64,000 bases of DNA. It comes from Cryptomeria japonica (lineage: Eukaryota; Streptophyta; Pinopsida; Cupressales; Cupressaceae). The stretch is taken from assembly GCF_030272615.1 (NCBI RefSeq), contig NC_081409.1, forward strand, positions 472,684,573 through 472,748,572, in the 5' to 3' direction. A model generated the notes under the pieces. That model did not search any database. It was not told where the DNA came from and saw only the letters and a list, made by a program, of their open reading frames with translations. This document shows, piece by piece, positions 23,430-35,507 of the stretch (the first letter of the stretch is position 1; each line of letters opens with the position of its first letter). A program made the position numbers and the translations under genes.

Positions 23430-26400
23430 TGTTGGGACCTACAAAATTTTGAGATTTTCAGAGGCCCATTTTAAAATTCTGCTCTGCACTTTCTAATGGT
23501 ACTTGATGAGTCTATTATCACTGTTTCAAATATGTTGAAAATCTTTCCTTTTAGCTATTGGAGTCTATCAAAATTCAGAATTTGACCTTTGCTTGCGAGT
23601 TTGTGGTTCTGAGGGTTTAGGGTTTTTACTCTTTCATGAAAACATTTAGAAAAATTAAGCCTTTGTAGCATATTGTTGTAATTCATATTGAACTTGAACC
23701 CTTGAACCTTTTTGGTTCAAGGTTCAAGGTTCAACTGCTTCTCTTGCGTGTGTCATGCCTTTATAATGTTTTTAATAAGTAAGTTTGAATGTGTTATGTC
23801 TGTTTTGAACCATCTGCAATCGGTTCAAGGTTCAAGGTTCAAAATGCCCCTTTCTTTCGCTAAAAGTATTTGCTTGTCTTTTTTCCACTTAAGTGGAAGG
23901 GTCTTTGCATTGTTAAGAGGGGCCCCCTTTTAGAGTCTAGGCCTGGGCAGATTCTGATAAGATTTTAATTTTTCCTAAGTCCTATGTCTTTTTTTATGTC
24001 TCTGTTGGGCTTCCTAAAGATTGAGCAAGTTCCTGTTGATCTCGTAGTTGTCATTGTACCACAACCCAAAAGTGCTCGATGGTTATTGGTCGCGACATGG
24101 AAACTTATTGCTAGGACCCGTGGGAAAGGTGCGGAGCGCAAAAATTTGTTATCAGCCATCGGAAGTCAGGTTTTTCAGACTATCCCGATGACCCGATGGA
24201 AAGGGCTAAGGCAGACCTTTTATCCCATATTGGCTGCAGGGAGGAGCATTTTTGTATTTTAAAGGAAAAGCCCCATATATCCTAAGTTTCAAAGGTTTCA
24301 GGATTTTGGCAAGTGGCCAATTAAGTAGGTGTTGGCCCCTTGCATGCACGTGCATCTCAAAGCGCCCAAAATTCTGCATCAAAAGGGAAAATTAAACAGC
24401 GAGCAGGTTGCAAAAGATTCGACGGTGGTCACTATACGACAAGATGAAGGTGATTGATTATTAAGGGCTGCAACTTAGTGATTGATGAGCTGATAGGCTA
24501 GGTGGCGTTGAGGTGAAATCTGAGCAAATCATGGGGTGGCGCATGGTGACACTCAGTTGATAAGTGGCAGACACATGGTGACACCATGGCATAGGATGTA
24601 GCCGCTCAAAGGGGCTAAGGGTTGAGTAGATCAAGAAAGATGAATGGTGATCAAGATAGATCCAAGGGTTGTCGCTATGTCACGACATAAAATTGCCTGC
24701 TAGATATTTCCTGTGACTTGGTGACAAACCACTAGTGGTGAACCATGGCTGGCAGTTAATGCAAGTGGTTAAGGCAGATAGTTCATTTTGGTAGTTAGTG
24801 GAGGTTGTGTTAAGGTGTTAGAGTGGAGAGCCTGAAATAAATACCCTCGCAATAGGTGGTGCCCAATTGTAAACTCCGAAGCCAATCAAAGGGTGCCACA
24901 TCGTAGACAAGTGGCATATCATCAAGGTGTATAATGGGAAGACCATGGCTTCGATGGATCATTGAAGGGAGTCACTGAAGGCATCATTTTAATTGACATG
25001 AAAGGTGTCGATGAAAATAGGGTTTCGATAAAATAAGAAAATGGATAGCTGAAGAGGAAGTTTTGCCTAAAGGATGATGCCAAACAAACCAAAGGAAGTG
25101 GTAGGCCTGAATGGACAGGTGGAGTCTAGGAAGATCTCAGAGTGAATCCAGAGAGGCCAAGTGGTGACACTGTGGCATAAGCGAGAGCCATTCAAAGAAA
25201 CTAAAGGCCGAGCGGGTTTAGGAAGATCAACGATAGGGCGAGATGATCCAATAGTTGTCGTCATGTTGCGATACAAAAGTGATCACCAAATATCCTATGC
25301 AACTTGGCAACAAAGCATGTGCGCTAAAAGGAAAGCGGTCTAGGTGTTAAGGGTCAAGCAGTTTAAGGAAATATCTATGGCTATCGCTATACCACCATGT
25401 GAAAGTGCCCGATGGTTATCACATATGACATAGCGACTGAGTAAGTGGTAGTTGAGGTGGTAGTCTAGGTGGGCTCGGGGCGAGTCAAGACGTGCCACGT
25501 AGAGGGAGTATAAGAAAAATCAAAGCAGGCCCAAGTTCGGTGGCAAGTCCAAGGTGGCAGGTAATTGGATCCAAAGGCAAATCACGATGTGCCACATGCT
25601 GGGGCCACCAGAAGAGAAGGGAGTAGATGAAGCTACTCAGGTGAGGTAAATGTCAGACAAGTTAGGACATATCAACGACTATCACCAAGTCACAACGAAA
25701 AGTTGCTCGATGGCTAAAATCCATGACTTGGTGACCAAGTGATGGGGCCTGATAGAGAAGGAGAGCAGTCCAGAGGAGATAAAGAACAAGCAAATCAAGG
25801 AAGAAACAAAGAGTTTCATTCTGGCCATGAACCCAGGCGGTGCTAAGGTGGTAGGATATGGGCCTCATAATGAATTAGAAGGTGTTGCATAGTGGAGACA
25901 CATGGCAGGGGTCTGCAAATGAATGAAATAGATAAGGGGCCCGCTTTGAGGGTTAGAATCAGTTATTGATTGCGCAAGTCTGATGTAGATCGATGGTTGT
26001 TGCTATATCATAGCTTAAAAGTGCTCGATGGTTATTTTCCATGACATGGTGACAAACCACCAGCAGTGAATTCCAGATAATGATTAAAGCCAGATAGTTA
26101 ATGCAAGCGGTTACGGTGGACAACTAAGTGGTAGTGGTTAAGTTTTTAATGGATCAGAGACCAAGTGGTGGGGCTTGTTTGGAGTAGGTTACTCAGGAAA
26201 GTTAAAGGGTGTGCTAGTTTTCCATGATCGGATGACTGTCGCTATACCACAATGGAATTACGTCCAAACTTTAAACCCCGTGACATAGCGACTAAGGGAA
26301 AGGTGCTTAGAAAGAAGACTTTCCTAGTCCGTTGGTGCTAAAATTTAAATAGTCAAAAGAACTAAAGGCAAAGGTGTGCTAGTTCCATCCAACGTTGGCA

Positions 26401-27597
26401 AAAACTTGCAAAGAGATATTCAAGGGGATTTGCAAAGAAAGTAGGTGCGTGATTTCTTAGGCAACAAGAATGGGAAATCAAATATGTAATGAAAGGGACA
26501 GGGCAAAGCAATAGTCAACCGACCTTGCAATATGCAGTAACCCTTGGGCAACAAGTGGTTAGTTCTTGCAACTGCTTTTGGGAAATCACAATTCTGAAGA
26601 AGCAAACGCACCCAACACTTGATTTGCAAATACTGAGTAATCAGTTAGCCTTTCTCCGGCTAGTTAACTGATTTGTTATGCTTCTGCTTCAATGGTGAAT
26701 ATTGTAACCTCTTTTGGGTGGGGATTATGGTTAGGTTTTTAAAAGATTTGTTTTCTCAGGAAGTTTGAAGCTTGTGGCATCCATATCTCTATAAATGGAT
26801 ACCAGGACTACTAAGAAAAGGGACACAAAATTTCATAGCAAAACTCTGACAAAATTAATATAGACCATTTCCTTAAGCAATTTTGATTCAGCTGTGTCAT
26901 ACTTGTAATCTTTTGATGGAGAAATAAAGATACAGTCATAGGTTTTAAATTCATATTTGTATTGTCTCTGTGTCATTGTACTGGTAATCAAGGATTGTTT
27001 ATCTGAATGACTTGTTAGGCATTTAAGGAAGTTGTTTTATGTCTTTTCTTCAAGGAGGAAATATAAACGTACTTTGAGAAAATTCCTTGATATCGGTATT
27101 TTGTTGTGGATCCGATGATGAAGTCTGGTACAAATTAGGACTCTGTATATGTCAGGCATATACAGAGTTGATAGATCATTAACTTGTGAATTGTGTACTA
27201 GTTTTTTCTATCAGGTTGCAGTCTATTGTAGATGACTCTATTGCCCGGATAAGGCACTGGTTTACCTATTGGTTTTTTGTTACATCTTGTGGTCCTTTTC
27301 AAAATTCAAATCAACTTTTCATTTTGGTTTAGTTGTACCGGTCAGTAAGGAAAGTTTATAGGAATGTACACTGGTTTTCTGTAAACCTTTTTCTATTTTT
27401 GTAATAAAATAGTCTAAAAAGGGGTTCACCTGCCCAAGCTTTTTATAAGCTTAAAGTGTAGGAGGTTCCTCATTTCAAACCTCATCTTGTTTTTTTCATT
27501 TCAAACTTTTTGTTGTCCTCTTCCATGTTGGCACAAAGGCAGTAACATCTACTCCTAAAAAGAGAGGGAACATAGGTTTTCAAAATGGAGAAGAACA
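23430..27597 (+). mobile_element. Solo LTR S (4,168 bp)
   Basis: It begins TGTTGGGACC and ends GAAGAACA. It is flanked by a perfect 5-bp duplication CCTTC at 23425-23429 and 27598-27602, and contains no coding region or second LTR. The first nine bases equal those of the element E LTR and both ends have a similar style, so it probably comes from a related gypsy family after LTR-LTR recombination. Removing it restores element A's ORF2 frame exactly. Direct heptad-like copies of GGTTCAA occur near 23711 and 23821. Confidence 0.88.
24045..26300. repeat. Dispersed ~65-bp hairpin repeats inside solo LTR S
   Basis: About eight degenerate copies of one unit occur near 24045, 24418, 24668, 25250, 25375, 25673, 25992 and 26227. 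Each unit has a left arm like GTCGCTATGTCA, a centre like AAAGTGCTCGATGGTTAT and a right arm like TGACATAGCGAC. The arms are inverted complements, so each unit could fold into a ~12-bp stem. The copies are not evenly spaced. Confidence 0.7.
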
Positions 27598-27856
27598 CCT
27601 TCTTGTCCAATAGATTTTTAATGTACATTGTTTTGAATTCAACAGAACCTAAATCCTCCAAAGTGCAGCAGATATATGCACGAACATCTTCAATATATAG
27701 AACTCCATCTAGAACCCTAGAAAACGCGCTGATTGAATCATTGACCTTTGCAATTTGAGGGCATTTCTTGAAAACTGGGCGTGGATGATCCTTGATGTCA
27801 AGAAAAACAATAGTGGTATCCAAACCTATCGAAGAAAGAGTTGATCCATAAGCCAT
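27598..27856 (-). pseudogene. Element A ORF2, N-terminal segment (segment 1 of 4)
   Basis: The start at ATG 27856 (MAYGSTL) is chosen because element B starts its ORF2 with MASGSAPTL at the same place. The two then share DIKDH, VFKK and YIEDVRAYI-like blocks and the LEDLG motif also found in C and F. The upstream Met at 27865 is less likely. The solo LTR S interrupts after LLDKK. It encodes the start of the unknown ORF2 protein described for element F. Confidence 0.78.
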
Positions 27857-28234
27857 TGCAAACAAAAGATAGCACGAAAATTGATAAAATACCTCACAAC
27901 CTTTGTCAGTGAAAGCTCTTGAAAATCCACTCTAAATGTACCAAAATTCACTTGAGAATGCTCTTGATCACCTTGAATTGCCTTAAAATTGCTCTGCTTC
28001 TCTCTGAATGTTGTGTGATCAGAAATGAACCAGCATTTCCCCTTATTCTGCAGAAACCCTAATTTCACATTGACATAAATGCATGTCGGCCTATCATACA
28101 GGATTCAAAATCCATAATCTTTGTACCAAAAAACCTTCAGACTAACTTCTCCAAGATCTGAAACAAGATTTCAGATCGCTACCAGGGGTAATGCAAGATC
28201 TATCATTAATTTTCCTCCTCGTAAGGATAATGCC
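27857..28234 (-). other. Element A spacer between Gag ORF and ORF2
   Basis: No ORF is supported. It corresponds to 47393-47763 in element B, with which it shares clear nucleotide similarity (the TTGCATTACCC and AATTCCTCATT-type blocks, in opposite orientation). Confidence 0.5.
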
Positions 28235-29365
28235 TTAGTTACCGGTTGAGTTTCCTGTCGGTGCAGGAACATTTTTCTTTACCGGTTGAGTAACCGGGTT
28301 GTTTGTCTCTACCGGTTGATCTTCAGATTTCCTAACCCATTTCTTCTCATTCTCCTTCTGGATTTCATCAACCTTCTATTTTCCTCTCTCATAATTTCTT
28401 ACTAGATTGTTCTTGCTTCTACATAATTTAGCAATATGTCCTATTTTGTTGCATGCATATCTAGTGACATTATTTTTCTGAATTGCTTTACTGTATACTT
28501 GATCATTCCTTGACCTACATTGATTAGCCATATGTTCAAACTTTCTACATGCATGACATTTCACATTCATTCTATAATCTTTTGTCCTATGACCATACTT
28601 CTTACAATTTGAACACTTACCAAGAACTGCTTTATTTTCCCGATTTGCTCTATTTCTGCAATGTTTTTCCATATGACCAAATTTATTGTAAACAAAACAT
28701 GCACCATTGAATTTATGTGTATTGTGTTGCCTTACTAGTGATTTTTGGTTCTGGTTGATAGGTGGGTTCTCCTTCTAAACAGTTGCTTCAACTTCATTTT
28801 CAGTACCAGAGCTTTCTTCGTGCTCAAATCCAAGACCTCTAGTGTCTCCCTTGCACCTTTGATCCTTCAATAGCTCATCAAGCTTTGTAGAACCATTCTT
28901 AAACTTATCTTTGTATTCATTTGTAGTATTTAGATCTCCCCTGAGGACTGTTACCAATCTTTCCAACTCCTACTTATTATTCTAGGTTTGCACCAGCTTA
29001 GTTCTCAACATATCATTCTCATGTGAGCCTAATGCATTCCTCATATTTGTCTTTCAGAGATTTGCCAAGATTTTTTGCATTCTTCTTTTGGTCTTAAATA
29101 TCCTTGGACATCCTCATAGTTAGGGCTTGCATTTAATTCTTCATGACACTATTCTCCTGACTCAACTTCTGACATTGTTCTTTAATGGCAATTTTTTCTT
29201 TATCATCCCGATTTTGTAAAAGTTCCTTCCTTCTAGCTTGAGAAGATGACAACCTCTTCTATAGGATACAAATGAATTCCTTTGCAAAGTTCAACTCATC
29301 TTGCAACTTCAAGTTATTCATCCTTTCAAAATCATAATCTTCAAGTTCTCCATACTCATCTCCAT
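28235..29365 (-). pseudogene. gag: Element A ORF1: Gag-like coiled-coil / zinc-knuckle protein
   Basis: The frame starts at ATG 29365 and ends at TAA 28235-28237, with several internal stops (one TAG at 28376). The first half is charged and helical, like B and C. Three or four CCHC knuckles lie at 28376-28680: the CSNCKKYGHRTKDY unit (last Cys lost), CHACRKFEHMANQC (Gly replaced by Glu), and YACNKIGHIAKLC (first Cys lost). At the point where B has TAG before KEHEK, element A keeps CAG, showing directly how such stops arose. It is likely an RNA-binding nucleocapsid protein, now broken. Confidence 0.75.
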
Positions 29366-29412
29366 GGATTCAGGATATTCCTTAAGGTGTTAGACTTACT
29401 CCAAGGTACTAG

Positions 29413-29424
29413 GCTCTGATACCA
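29413..29424 (-). promoter_or_regulatory. Element A primer binding site (tRNA-iMet type)
   Basis: It is a perfect TGGTATCAGAGC on the minus strand, two bases from the LTR. Confidence 0.88.
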
Positions 29425-29426
29425 AT

Positions 29427-30365
29427 TGTTGGAATCCAAGAACATTGAGAGGGGGGGCTAAATTAGTGTTCTACCAGTGAGATCAATTTTAACCTTATTA
29501 ACAAAGTAATTCAGTAACCGGTAACCATAAAAGAATATAATAGTAAGTAGAAATGATGTAACCACAAGAGCATACACCATAACATAGAGATTTATGCGTG
29601 GAAAACCTCAAAGAGGAAAAACCACGATGAGATTGGTGACCCACAATATCTATCAAGTGGCCAAATGGATAAATATTACAATAGGGGCTTGCACATGCAG
29701 GAAGGCCAACAACCTAGACCGCACTACTCAACACAAAAGGAGCCTCACTGACTACAAACACCAAATACTAGTTTACAGACACAATTCTAAACTTAGAGAA
29801 TGCATCTACTATGCTAGATGAGTTATGGTTCAAGCACTCTCTGTACCAGTTTTCATTATGTCCTTCTTTACTGGTAACTTACTTTGCATCCCAAACCTCT
29901 AAACCAATAACCAAGACCAACTACAGAATATTATATTCGCATTTTATTGATCAAGATTGCTTGCACAATATCACACCAATATATATTCCTTCTCTCTGTA
30001 TGTATATCCAAAATAACCTAACCGGACTGGCTTAAATACCCTTCCCAATCATAAATATGAATGCCTTATGTCAGCTTACAAAGATATTACAAGTTATTGA
30101 CATGTCAGCCTAGACAAAAAAAAATACATTAAACTTTATGACTGATGCCACTGATTGTTGCCGTGTAAACCTGTCAGATCTATCTCCTATGTCGGCCTCA
30201 TATACTGGTTCCTAGTTTGCTGATTTCCCTTTTCTGCTAGATGACTTGAATGCTAGTTTTTGAATCATGAATACCGATAAGTATCAGTTAAGTGTCCATC
30301 CCAAAATGATGTGTGTTGTCATCAATGATAACATAGCTAAACTAGGTGAGTGTCAATTTCCAACA
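29427..30365 (-). repeat. Element A 5' LTR (939 bp)
   Basis: On the minus strand it starts TGTTGGAAATTGAC at 30365 and ends TTCCAACA at 29427. It matches the LTR of element B along its length, including the ATTGATG-CAACACACATCATTTT block near the start. A GGGTATTTAAG stretch (about 30032-30042) sits where B has TATATAAG and may be the promoter TATA element. Confidence 0.85.
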
Positions 30366-30370
30366 TGTAG

Positions 30371-33340
30371 TACTGCTGCTAACTCAAGAATGTGGGTTGG
30401 GTAGTTTAGCTCATGATCCTTGAGTTTCTGTGACTCATAGGCTATCACATTTCCATTCTACATCAATACTTCTCCTAGACCCTCCAACGAATTAGTACAC
30501 ACCACAAAGTCACCTAATGGATCTTGAACTGCAAGAATCGATGCACTACTCAACTTCTCCTTAAGTGTCCTGAAGGCTGCCTCACATTGCTTTGACCAAA
30601 TAATTTTATTCCCTTTCCTCTGAAGAGAAGTAATGGGGTGAGAAATCTGAGAGAAATACTACACATATCTTCAGTAATAACCAGCTAAACCCATGAAACT
30701 GCGCACCTCACCCACATTAGTGGGTGTCGGCCAATCTACTATCGCTTGAATCTTTAAGTGATCAACTATGATTCTCTCTTCAGAAATAAAATGGCCCAAG
30801 TATCTGACCTCTAACTAGAAAAACTCACACTTTTCTAGATTGGTGTATAGCTAATTCTCCCTAAGATACTGCAAGACCTCTCTAACATGATCCTCATGCT
30901 CCTCCACTAACTTAGAATAAATCAAAATGTCATCCAAGAAAAATAATGCAAATCTATCCAAGTATGTCTTGAACACACCATTCATCAGGCTCATGAAGAT
31001 TGATGGTGCATTCGTGAGACTGAATGGCACAACTATAAACTCATAGTGCCCGTACTTGGTGCAAAAATATGTACGGCATATATCTACCTCATGGATCCTC
31101 AATTGATGATATTTGGACTAAAGGTCAATTTTTAAAATGATCTTTGCATCCTTAATCTGGTCAAATAAGTCATCTATCTGAGGCAATGGATACCTATTCT
31201 TCACCGTCACCTTATTTAGTTGTCTGTAATCAATGCACAATCAGAGAGAACCATCCTTCTTCTTCACAAATAACACTAGTGCACCCCATGGGGATACACT
31301 AGGATGGATGAATCCCCTCTCTAACAACTCCTCAAGCTACACTCTTAACTCACTCAACTCTTGAGTGGTCATCCTATATGGATCCCTAGAGATAGGCTCA
31401 ACTCCTGGCACAAGATCAATCCTAAAATCTATATCTCGTTGTGGGGGCATACCTAGAACCTCACTGGGGAACACATATGCAAAATCTTGAAGGATAGGAT
31501 GTTGTTGCAATAACTCCTCTATAATAATCTCCTCATCCTCATCTCTCAACCTAACTGCAAATAACTGACATCCCTTATGAGCACATCTCTTCATCTGCAT
31601 GACTAAAATCATGCAAAGAGAGATAGGCCTTTGAATTCCTACAATATCCACACTCTTCCTGTTGTCATCTACACACTGCACCCTCTTACTCCTACAATCT
31701 ATCTGTCCTAGTGTAACCCAAGCCAAATCCATGCCAAGAACCACGTCATAGGAACCCAAGGGCATAATACGTAGATCCACTAAGGTATGAAAATCTCCCA
31801 AGACTAGAGGACACCAAAGCACAAGGGAATCCACTATGGCTTTGGCTCTCATGGTTAGCTCTACCTACCACCTATCATCCTGCTTTGTTGTAGCAAGCCC
31901 ACATCTCTCTACTAAATAAGGAGAAATAAATGAATCTGATTCTCCTAAGTCAAACAACACAGAACAAAGGATACCACCTATCACACCTAATGTCTCCATA
32001 ACTGTGGCCTAGTGCTCAGCCTGACAGTTATCTACTACTGGAAATACTCGGTGAGACCTACCTGAATCTCCAGCAATGGGCTTTATTGGTTCTTCCCTCT
32101 ATTATCCTCATGTCTATGATATATGTTGAGGACAATGAATTTCTATGTGTCCCTACTATCCACATGTGAAACATCCTCTCTTGTCATGTACCCTACTGCC
32201 AGATGTAGCACTGGGCTACTGAACACTGCCTCTACTAGAGGCTGGCTATGAAATCTGAGTTAGCTGAGCAGGAGCAGGTCTCCTATTATGTTGCTGATGA
32301 CTGCAACTCCTATCAGCTAGAAATCTAGCACCTCTCACAAAATTTTGACCCTGTGACTGTCTCCTCTTAAACCACTGGCTACTGCGGAAAGAGGTGGGGT
32401 GGCTCCTAGCCACACCTGTAGATTGTTGCTGAAAACCTCTAACAATTGTACCTATAATTGGAGAACTAGTTGCCTATCCTCCTATATCACCTACTATACT
32501 CGAAGAGTGATTCTCCTTAGCAATCCCTGCCTTCTCTACGACGACCTCTAAAGTATTAGGTTCATGCATGTGAACCTCTCTAGCAATGTAATCTCTAAGT
32601 CCCCACATAAAGTGTTGAATAAGCATCACCTCATCCTCTACTATCCCTGTATACTATTTGAGCTTAAATAACCTCTGCTCATACTCATATACTGACATAA
32701 TTTTCTGCCTAAGGGTATGGAACTCATCAATCTTACGCTCCCTCTAGTGCTCTGAAAGGAATCTAGCTCGAGACCACTCTAAGAACAACTTCCATGTAAC
32801 TGTAGTAATCTCCAACTATAGCTTCCTCTCCTTTTTACACCACCATGTGGAAGAAAAGTCGCATAGGTTCATAATGGCACACCTAGCCTTGGTGTTAATA
32901 CTATACGAGTGCATAGAAAAACACTGACTCAAGTATAGTAACCAGGTATGTGCCTCCATAGCAGTACCTAAACCATTAAAGGTGAGAGGATGAGATCTCA
33001 ACAAGTCCCTCATATGGCTAGATGCTAACTCCTCTTGATCATCAACAACTCTCTTCCTAGGAGAATGTGAGTGCTCTCTCTCTTAACGCTCAGATGAGTA
33101 TGAATCCTCATGTCTATCCTCACCCTATCTATCCTCATCTTGTCTTGGCCCTAAACGGCTAAGAAGCTCCTACAACGCTTCCACTAACTATGGTATTGCA
33201 TCACCACCAAGCTGCTCCTGGCGTGGCTCACTATGGTGTGACTCCTCTAAAACCTTGGGGCGAGGATTCCTAGGAGTCCACATGCAACCACCAGGACCAC
33301 ATCCACATCCCGTTCCATGTCCTCTATGCCTAGAAGGCAT
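30371..33340 (-). pseudogene. gag-pol: Element G Gag-protease-RT-RNase H polyprotein (truncated, many stops)
   Basis: It is a single frame from ATG 33340 (MPSRHRGHG) with no frameshift detected. Order: basic Gly/Pro-rich N-terminus; capsid region with an AxxWL...W pattern (33013-32816); CCHC knuckle near 32150, carrying two adjacent TAGs; aspartic protease near 31960, with the active site changed to FDLGES; RT with a PYRM-type finger start (~31390), a fingers motif with a stop where Arg is expected, and the catalytic FLDD motif near 30940; and RNase H with a VIAYESQKL motif near 30440. Element A interrupts immediately after ELAAVL. By hand I count roughly 22 in-frame stops, about 19 of them TAG. 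Several sit where the family has Gln, and two TGA where it has Arg. Confidence 0.88.
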
Positions 33341-33510
33341 CCTAACTAGACAAGACACAAGGGAACACTATAAGCCACTGAACTAGGAATTACAACAATT
33401 AAATAGCAAGGATAAAATCACTGGGCTATCCCATGCTAAACATCTAACTAGCATAATAGGCTCACGCATAACCAGAGTACCCAGTGTAGAACCTGGAACT
33501 TGTGAGTTAT

Positions 33511-33522
33511 GCTCTGATACCA
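33511..33522 (-). promoter_or_regulatory. Element G primer binding site (tRNA-iMet type)
   Basis: The minus strand reads TGGTATCAGAGC followed by ATAAC, about 170 bp upstream of the gag start. Confidence 0.85.
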
Positions 33523-33527
33523 AACAA

Positions 33528-34540
33528 TATAGCACCCACCAACAAACCCCAGGGAACTTACACTAACAACTTGGAAATGGAGTAAATTGTTTTTTTGTTT
33601 ACTAATTAAGTTTCCATTTAACATTATCTAGGCAATGTGATTATGAATTAATACACTTAATTAGTCTTAGTATTGAATCTTAAACATTGGTTGTCTAATT
33701 ATTTTCTTGACATAAGTGGAAACATGATTACATAGTCTCATATATCTCCCTAGGGCATATTGACATTACTACTTAAACTAATTATTAACTTTATGATTCT
33801 TAATCCATGCATTAAATTTAAAAATTATATGATAATGCACGTATGCACTTAATGATCTAGCTATAATAATGTCTCCACACAAGGGCACACTATCTAGGTT
33901 GCCCTCTAATCTCTAATGCATTCTATTGTCCATAATTCTTAGCAACTACGTATCTACATGTAAGATAAACCTCTCTATACACTAGCTCCTCCTAAGACCC
34001 AAACCATTCAATCCTATAAATCTACATGCCTTAGCCTAACTAATGCCTTGGCACCTCATACTCTTTCTAGTGCATGACATTAAATGAAAACTTCTATCAT
34101 ATGCACCTTACTTATGACTACAAATCCTATGCCTACATGATTATAATGTATCCATTGGATGATCTATCACACCATGTAATGCATAGTTCACTAACTCACA
34201 TCCTACTACAGGTATGCTACTAAATGTTTATGCCTTAACATGCTATGAAGAGACTCTTAATATCATAATCTTAATGTCCTTACTGCTGCCCACAAGTGAC
34301 ATGCTACACTTGAATGCTTTACAACCTGGTACTATCATAATGTTAACTGAACTATTGCTTCCCACACACATAATGCATTGCCTATAAACCATTCTATCTA
34401 GATCTGTCAATAAAATGCATGCATACTAGCTTATCTATACATCATTATGAACATTGGCATTTTTTACATATTGATTGTTTTATTGGTTGCAATCATACTC
34501 ATGAGTTTATAAATATTTATATCCCTTAATGTAATTAATT
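33528..34540 (-). repeat. Element G 5' LTR, proximal part
   Basis: This AT-rich, non-coding stretch runs from the primer binding site to the insertion point of element B. The exact LTR end next to the primer site is uncertain (no clean CA; GCTATA is seen). It ends at TAATT, the left duplication of element B. Confidence 0.55.
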
Positions 34541-35433
34541 TGTTGGCAATTGAGACTCATCCAGGATCATGGTGTTGTCATTGATGGCAACACACATCAT
34601 TTTGGGTTGGATACTTATCTGGTATCCTTTGGTATTCAATGTTTATAATCCAGCATTCAAGGAAACTGACAAGCAGGGGAAACCGACAAACTAGGAAACA
34701 ATATTTGGAGGTCGACATAGAAGATTGATCCGGCAAAGATTTTTGCGGCAATGATCATGAAGATTAATGTTTATATTTTTTATCTAGGCCGACATGTATT
34801 TATCTTTTTTATTAAGATTGTAAGCCAACATAAGGCATTCATGTTTATGTATGTAAAGGGTATATAAGTCACTTTGGCAAAGTCATTTTGGAATATAGAT
34901 GTGATAGGTTATGTGATATTATGCGAGCGAGATATTGATCAAAAGAATGTGAATGTAATGATCTGTTGTTGGTCTTGGTTATTTGTCAAGATGACTGGGA
35001 AGCGAACAAGGTTATCGATAAGGAAGGAGATAGTGATAACTGGTACTATCATATCAGATACACACTCAGAGTTCATAATTTTATTTGTAATTCAGTCTTA
35101 TCTATAGTCAGTGAGGCTCCTTTGTGATGATCAGTGTGCTCTAGGCAGTGTGCCTTCCTGCATGTGGAGGCCCCCTTTTTATGTAATATTTATTTAGCTA
35201 GCTAGTGGATAGATATTGTGGGTCACAAATCCCACAGTGTTTTTTCCTCTTTGAGGTTTTCCACATATAAATATGTGGTGTTATGGTGTTGATATTTGTG
35301 GTTGCTTTGTTCTTTATTATATCTTGTTTATATGCTTACCAGTTGTTAATTGGAAATTTATCTAAAGAAATTAAATTCTTGATTATTGGTAGAATAGTGA
35401 TTCACCCCCTCTCAATGTTCTTGGATTACAACA
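34541..35433 (+). repeat. Element B 5' LTR (893 bp)
   Basis: It starts TGTTGGCAATTG and ends ATTACAACA. A TATATAAG at 34861-34868, conserved in the 3' LTR at 51517-51524, is the likely core promoter. Confidence 0.88.
34861..34868 (+). promoter_or_regulatory. Putative TATA box in element B 5' LTR
   Basis: TATATAAG is preceded by GTAAAGGG. The same block occurs in the 3' LTR, and a related TATTTAAG in the LTR of element A. The transcription start is not visible from sequence alone. Confidence 0.5.
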
Positions 35434-35435
35434 AT

Positions 35436-35447
35436 TGGCATTAGAGC
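35436..35447 (+). promoter_or_regulatory. Element B primer binding site, degenerate
   Basis: TGGCATTAGAGC differs from the tRNA-iMet complement at two positions, both transitions. Confidence 0.7.
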
Positions 35448-35507
35448 CTGGTACCTTGGAATAAGTCTACCAGCTTGAGGAAGATCCTACATCTAGAATC
35501 CATAGAG

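Larger units (their letters stand above)
1..30365 (-). mobile_element. Element A: pol-less two-ORF LTR retrotransposon (3' end outside window)
   Basis: The element reads right to left: 5' LTR (29427-30365), primer binding site, Gag-like ORF1, spacer, then a long ORF2 running off base 1. It is inserted in the RNase H region of gypsy element G; the flank at 30366-30370 is TGTAG, and the partner duplication must lie outside the window. Three later insertions split its ORF2: S (23430-27597), E (10599-23159) and F (1569-9600). No reverse transcriptase, integrase or protease is present in any of the rejoined segments. Its LTR clearly matches that of element B, so A and B are the same family in opposite orientation. 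The Sirevirus-like (Ty1/copia) assignment rests on PBS and PPT style and Gag layout; it is inference. Confidence 0.85.

Noticed and set aside
23711-23846. GGTTCAA microrepeats
   Set aside because: Three or four copies at two places inside solo LTR S; too short to be more than local slippage.
24045-26300. CRISPR-like regularly spaced repeats
   Set aside because: The units are degenerate, unequally spaced, inside a plant LTR, and there are no cas genes or unique spacers of constant length.
27482-27597. Apparent continuation of element A ORF2 down to 27482
   Set aside because: This stretch is the end of solo LTR S; the true coding sequence jumps from 27598 to 23429.
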